Part shown: one piece after another, positions 63,417 through 64,000 of the stretch
Layout of the letters: every line of letters starts with the position of its first letter
How positions within the stretch are numbered: position 1 is the first letter of the stretch
Assembly: GCA_020636845.1 (NCBI GenBank)
Contig: JACJXD010000001.1
Coordinates: 539,398-603,397 of the forward strand
Reading direction: 5' to 3'
Origin: Bacteroidales bacterium
Lineage (GTDB): Bacteria > Bacteroidota > Bacteroidia > Bacteroidales > Tenuifilaceae
Length of the DNA stretch: 64,000 nt
The notes under the pieces: generated by a model
Seen by the model: only the letters and a program-made list of their open reading frames with translations
Databases searched by the model: none
Told to the model about the DNA's origin: nothing
Position numbers and translations under genes: made by a program

Positions 63417-64000
63417 TTACAATTTCCGTTTTACCTCAACTTCCTGGAACCCTTCAACTATATCGCCAACTTTAATATCGTTGAAGTTGTTGATATTTAA
63501 TCCGCATTCAAAGCCGCCCAATACCTCTTTTATGTCGTCCTTAAAGCGTTTAAGAGAACCAAGATCTCCGGTGTATATTACAATACCATCACGAATAAGT
63601 CTAACCTTATTGTTACGAACAATTTTACCCTCGCGAACAATACATCCTGCTACAGTACCAACCTTTGTTATCTTGAAAGTATCGAGAACTTCTGCCGTTC
63701 CGGTGATTTCCTCCTTAATTTCGGGGGCAAGCATACCTTCCATGGCATCCTTAATCTCGTTTATTGCGTCGTAAATAATTGAGTAAAGACGAATGTCGAT
63801 TTCCTCCTTCTCGGCTAACCTACGTGCCCCTGCCGACGGACGAACCTGGAACCCAATAACAACGGCGTTAGATGCTGCTGCCAAAAGTATATCCGATTCG
63901 GAAATTTGTCCTACAGCCTTATGGATAACGTTTACTTCAATTTGAGGCGTTGACAGTTTAATTAACGAATCCGAGATTGCCTCAATTGATCCGTCAACAT
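63417..64000 (-). CDS. infB: Translation initiation factor IF-2, C-terminal part
   Basis: 194 codons are inside the window; the N-terminal part lies beyond base 64000 and the last two bases belong to a split codon. The segment covers the C-terminal domains of IF-2: SDILLAAASNAVVIGFQVRP, DIRLYSIIYDAINEIKDAMEG, AEVLDTFKITKVGTVAGCIV, and the closing GFECGLNINNFNDIKVGDIVE that forms the fMet-tRNA-binding fold. Ends normally; likely part of the nusA-infB run that should lie upstream. Confidence 0.95.
   Translation of the reverse strand, partial: VDGSIEAISDSLIKLSTPQIEVNVIHKAVGQISESDILLAAASNAVVIGFQVRPSAGARRLAEKEEIDIRLYSIIYDAINEIKDAMEGMLAPEIKEEITGTAEVLDTFKITKVGTVAGCIVREGKIVRNNKVRLIRDGIVIYTGDLGSLKRFKDDIKEVLGGFECGLNINNFNDIKVGDIVEGFQEVEVKRKL

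Noticed and set aside
1..64000. Insertion sequences, prophage, CRISPR or conjugative genes
   Set aside because: No transposase, integrase, phage structural, Cas or tra motifs seen; no direct-repeat array with regular spacers.

Overview
The window is chromosomal DNA from a member of the Bacteroidota, most likely order Bacteroidales. The evidence is a full-length SprA (the type IX secretion outer-membrane translocon) in the usual pdxA-ruvA-sprA-gcvH neighbourhood, an adjacent pair resembling the glycine-lipid synthases GlsA/GlsB, an ECF sigma/FecR/TonB-receptor cassette, many Bacteroidota-type lipoproteins and DUF families, almost no Shine-Dalgarno sequences, and promoters of the TTTG - about 19 nt - TAnnTTTG type. 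The DNA is AT-rich and densely coding. I see no insertion sequence, prophage, CRISPR array, integrase or rRNA. The only RNA gene found is one tRNA-Ser(GGA).

Layout. 1-7217 (+): C-terminal part of a PpiC-type periplasmic isomerase, then an envelope set of an unknown lipoprotein, a DUF5723 barrel-like protein and a PD40/OmpA protein with four internal repeats. 7230-9761 (+): MarC, GlsA-like and GlsB-like acyltransferases. 9758-16976 (-): long PurF-like amidotransferase, split transketolase, SPOR protein, LEA14-like lipoprotein, glycerol kinase and YebC. 17180-25649: MiaB, an RsmB-like methyltransferase, a triple AT-hook-like protein, a HAD phosphatase, a tiny lipoprotein, AspS, TadA and a TPR protein. 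25712-29836 (+): HAD, U32/RlhA-like and RlmI-like genes, then an orphan SiaC. 29864-36152 (-): six exported proteins of poorly characterised families (LPP20-like, CsgG/TolB-like, DUF6175, barrel protein). This is the best candidate for an undescribed system. 36341-40271 (-): alkaline phosphatase and an ExbB-x-ExbD-ExbD energy transducer. 40346-43608 (-): tRNA-Ser, asparaginase, TatD and an M23 peptidase. 43704-54323: ThiL (+), then GcvH, SprA, RuvA and PdxA (-). 54506-63305: MqnC, a thioredoxin lipoprotein, an unknown lipoprotein, FecR no. 2, a MaoC-like protein, and a TonB receptor, FecR no. 1 and sigma factor. 63417-64000 (-): C-terminal part of IF-2.

Functional themes. Much of the window serves the cell envelope: OM secretion (SprA), OM energisation (ExbB/ExbD feeding TonB receptors), OM lipids (GlsA/GlsB), periplasmic folding (PpiC) and peptidoglycan contact (OmpA, SPOR, M23). 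A second theme is translation and RNA modification (MiaB, TadA, RlhA-like, RlmI-like, RsmB-like, AspS, IF-2, tRNA-Ser). Functions given for named families rest on recognised motifs and remembered family knowledge; no database search was possible.
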